Assembly: GCA_963991775.1 (NCBI GenBank)
Contig: CAXDRM010000029.1
Coordinates: 1-14,838, forward strand
Direction of reading: 5' to 3'
DNA from: CAXDRM01 sp963991775
GTDB taxonomy: Bacteria > Pseudomonadota > Alphaproteobacteria > Rickettsiales > JABIRX01
Length of the DNA: 14,838 nucleotides
Position numbers and translations under genes: made by a program. The number at the start of each line of letters is the position of its first letter. The first letter of the stretch is position 1. A model generated the notes under the pieces. The model was not told the origin of the DNA and did not search any database. It was given only the letters and a program-made list of their open reading frames with translations. Positions 12,995-14,838 of this stretch are shown here, piece after piece.

Positions 12995-13613
12995 TGCTTA
13001 ACCTTTGTTGAATTTGTTCAAAAGCATTATCAGTAACATAGATTTTATCATGATTCATAATATCATATACGTTAGCTCCTTCTACTGCTAAATTATCTGA
13101 GTTCTTAAGATTATAAGTAGAAAGCAAAAAGTTTTTGTCAGTATCTTTGCTGTAAATGAAAAGATTTTTGTTTTTTTGCTGATCGATTTTTTGCGCCACT
13201 TCTTTAGCAGCAGGCTTTTTAAGCTTAGGCTCAGAAATCAATTGAATAGAATCCTCTTTTAAACGATAAGCTAAAGCATTAATTAGACCCAATCTTCTAA
13301 TTTTTTTAGGTAATTTGGTGTTATGAGTTCTAACCACTGGACCAAACACAGTAGCACCACCACGCATTTGCGTAGCTCTTCTTGAACCTTGTCTTGCATT
13401 ACCAGTTCCTTTTTGTCTAAAAGGCTTTGCAGTAGTGCCGCTAATTTCAGAAATAGTTTTTACTTTATGATTACCAGAACGAGCTTTATTTTGCTGCCAC
13501 AAAATAACATCTTTAATTAGATCGAATCTAATATCTTTAACAGCAAAAAGCTTAGACACTTTTTTTTGTGCAACTTCTTTACCAGTAAAAAAATCAATAA
13601 CTTTTACTTCCAT
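12984..13613 (-). CDS. rplD: 50S ribosomal protein L4
   Basis: A 209-residue protein of usual size; L4 nucleates 50S assembly and its loop reaches the exit tunnel. In E. coli it also represses the S10 operon. The tunnel loop is intact: TTAKPFRQKGTGNARQGSRR followed by RGGATVFGPVVRTHNTKLPKK. The N-terminal MEVKVIDFFTGKEVAQKKV and the Rossmann-like C-terminal part also fit. It starts 9 bases after the rplC stop and has no recognisable Shine-Dalgarno in front of the ATG, so it probably depends on coupling with rplC. The leader that E. coli L4 acts on would be upstream of rpsJ and is not in evidence here. Confidence 0.98.
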   Translation of the reverse strand: MEVKVIDFFTGKEVAQKKVSKLFAVKDIRFDLIKDVILWQQNKARSGNHKVKTISEISGTTAKPFRQKGTGNARQGSRRATQMRGGATVFGPVVRTHNTKLPKKIRRLGLINALAYRLKEDSIQLISEPKLKKPAAKEVAQKIDQQKNKNLFIYSKDTDKNFLLSTYNLKNSDNLAVEGANVYDIMNHDKIYVTDNAFEQIQQRLSNEG

Positions 13614-13622
13614 GACTAAATA

Positions 13623-14456
13623 TTATTTTTCTTCGTTTTTATCTTGTGCTGCATTATCTGCAGGAGCTGCTTCTTTTGCTGGCTCTGCAGTTTCAACTTT
13701 AGCTTCTTCAGCTTTATTTTCTACTGGAGCTTGCTCAGCTGCTTCTTGCTCTTGCTTAGCTTCTGCTGCATCAGCTGCTTTTTCCGCTTTATCTCCTTTA
13801 AAGAAAGCTGGATATGGAGCATCTAATGGTAAAGCTGTTTTTACTGCATCAGTTAATCTTACCACTACACCTTTCTTACCAGGAATAGCACCGCGAATAT
13901 AGATTAAAGAATTTTCGCTATCAATTTTATAAATCTCTAAATTTTGTACAGTCACATTAGTATCACCCATATGACCTGCCATTTTTTTACCTTTGAAGAC
14001 TCTTCCTGGATCTTGACATTGACCTGTAGAACCATGCGATCTATGTGAGATAGATACACCATGTGTTGCCTCTAAACCGCCAAAACCATGTCTTTTCATA
14101 CCACCAGCAAAACCTTTACCAGAAGTTCTACCTCTAACATCAACAAGTTGACCTTCAACAAAGTGATTTAAAGTAACTATTTGACCTGCTTTAAACTGAC
14201 TTGCATCCTCTACAGTAAATTCGATAGAATGTTTTCTATAAGGAGTTTTTAATTTTTCATAAAGAGCTGTTTGAGCTTTATTTAAAGATTTTTTCTTAGT
14301 CTCAAAAGAAGCAAGCTTTACATTATTTTTAGTATTTTGACCAACATTAGTAACCACAGCTTCAGGGCATTCAACCACAGTAAGTGGATGATGATTACCG
14401 AACTCATCGAAAGCTCTAGTCATACCAATTTTTTTTGCAAGAAGACCAACTCTCAT
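13623..14456 (-). CDS. rplC: 50S ribosomal protein L3 with long acidic C-terminal tail
   Basis: A 277-residue protein; L3 initiates 50S assembly and its loop approaches the peptidyl transferase centre. The core (1-about 210) begins MRVGLLAKKIGMTRAFDEFG and has GRTSGKGFAGGMKRHGFGG (109-127), SHRSHGSTGQCQDPGRVFKG (137-156) and KKMAGHMG. Gln148 lies near the position methylated in E. coli L3. Residues 221-277 are an extra tail made almost only of Ala, Glu, Lys, Asp, Gln and Pro, absent from E. coli L3 (209 residues). I chose the ATG at 14456, preceded by AGAGG at nine bases; a TTG at 14465 would add MHK and overlap rpsJ. Confidence 0.97.
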   Translation of the reverse strand: MRVGLLAKKIGMTRAFDEFGNHHPLTVVECPEAVVTNVGQNTKNNVKLASFETKKKSLNKAQTALYEKLKTPYRKHSIEFTVEDASQFKAGQIVTLNHFVEGQLVDVRGRTSGKGFAGGMKRHGFGGLEATHGVSISHRSHGSTGQCQDPGRVFKGKKMAGHMGDTNVTVQNLEIYKIDSENSLIYIRGAIPGKKGVVVRLTDAVKTALPLDAPYPAFFKGDKAEKAADAAEAKQEQEAAEQAPVENKAEEAKVETAEPAKEAAPADNAAQDKNEEK

Positions 14457-14457
14457 T

Positions 14458-14775
14458 TTATGCAACCTCTAACAATTTAATATCAACATCAACACCAGCT
14501 GCTAAATCTAACTTTCTCAAAGCTTCTACAGTTTGAGGAGTTGGAGCAATAATAATGATACATTTATAGATACGTACTTCAAATTGCTCACGAGATTCTT
14601 TATCTACGTGTGGAGATCTGTTCACAGTATATTTTTTAATCTTACGCGGCAAAGGAACAGGACCAGTAACTTCTGCACCAGTTCTTTTTACAGTCGCAAC
14701 GATATCTTGAGCAGCTTGAAAAATCTGCTTATTATCGAAAGATTTTAATCTGATTTTAATCTTTTGATCAATCAT
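14458..14775 (-). CDS. rpsJ: 30S ribosomal protein S10
   Basis: A 105-residue protein of the 30S head that also acts as NusE in transcription antitermination. The family pattern is present: QKIKIRLKSFDNKQIFQAA, VKRTGAEVTGPVPLPRKIKKYTVNRSPHVDKESREQFEVR and the end LRKLDLAAGVDVDIKLLEVA. The stretch after FEVR reads IYKCIIIIAPT, while the E. coli form reads THLRLVDIVEPT, so the usual aspartate is absent and the segment is one residue shorter. It starts 8 bases after the tuf stop; only a weak AGAG precedes the ATG. It is the first gene of the S10 block. Confidence 0.97.
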   Translation of the reverse strand: MIDQKIKIRLKSFDNKQIFQAAQDIVATVKRTGAEVTGPVPLPRKIKKYTVNRSPHVDKESREQFEVRIYKCIIIIAPTPQTVEALRKLDLAAGVDVDIKLLEVA

Positions 14776-14783
14776 GCAAAGCT

Positions 14784-14838
14784 CTACTCAATAATTTTAG
14801 CAACAACTCCAGAACCTACCGTACGACCTCCTTCTCGT
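14784..14838 (-). CDS. tuf: Elongation factor Tu, C-terminal end (partial)
   Basis: The last 17 codons and the stop of a gene that continues beyond the window. Reading from base 14837 the translation is REGGRTVGSGVVAKIIE, then TAG. This is the near-invariant C-terminus of bacterial EF-Tu (domain 3), which delivers aminoacyl-tRNA to the ribosome. Only eight bases separate its stop from rpsJ, so tuf and the S10 block share a transcript, as in the str-S10 arrangement (rpsL-rpsG-fusA-tuf-rpsJ) common in bacteria. The rest of the gene and any promoter lie outside the window. Confidence 0.95.
   Translation of the reverse strand, partial: REGGRTVGSGVVAKIIE

Noticed and set aside
13612..13902. Plus-strand Ala/Ser-rich frame opposite the L3 tail
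   Set aside because: It mirrors the Ala/Glu repeats of the L3 tail on the other strand. It shows the composition of a shadow frame and nothing resembling a protein family.

Overview
The window is a continuous stretch of the S10-spc-alpha ribosomal protein supercluster from an AT-rich bacterium, with every gene on the minus strand, so transcription runs from the right end to the left. The order adk directly after secY and before rpsM, no rpmJ between them, the zinc-free 101-residue S14, and a four-cysteine LID in adenylate kinase fit an alphaproteobacterium. The strong A+T bias would suit a Rickettsiales-like or other reduced-genome lineage, but the order cannot be fixed by eye. The genetic code looks standard: TAA is the usual stop, TAG is used by tuf, rpmC, rplE, rpsE and rplQ, and TGA by rplO and secY.

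Right to left: the last 18 codons of tuf (14838-14784); the S10 block rpsJ-rplC-rplD-rplW-rplB-rpsS-rplV-rpsC-rplP-rpmC-rpsQ (14775-9703); the spc block rplN-rplX-rplE-rpsN-rpsH-rplF-rplR-rpsE-rpmD-rplO-secY-adk (9691-3600); and the alpha block rpsM-rpsK-rpoA-rplQ (3538-1347). Most junctions are gaps of 1-28 bases or short overlaps (TAATG, ATGA, 11 bases at rplD/rplW). This implies one long polycistronic message with translational coupling. The one sizeable internal gap, adk to rpsM, carries a near-consensus promoter (TTGACA, 16 bases, CATAAT), so the alpha block can probably be transcribed separately and supply RNA polymerase alpha subunit and S13/S11/L17 independently.

Downstream of rplQ, after a 202-base spacer with a candidate promoter, lies the only accessory gene: a 292-residue protein with a type IV prepilin N-terminus fused to a LamG/concanavalin A-like domain. 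It ends in a textbook rho-independent terminator (202-235). A tRNA-Val(UAC) gene follows, then the 5' half of a second tRNA.

The first 24 bases are not genomic. They are the 3' end of the Nextera Read 1 transposase adapter, left on the contig, and they cut off the second tRNA. No mobile element, CRISPR array or origin is visible, and no gene-free stretch exceeds about 200 bases. Apart from the prepilin-LamG gene, the window is ordinary core machinery; the points worth a second look are the adapter, the internal promoter, acidic tails on L3 and S5, and some local sequence oddities.
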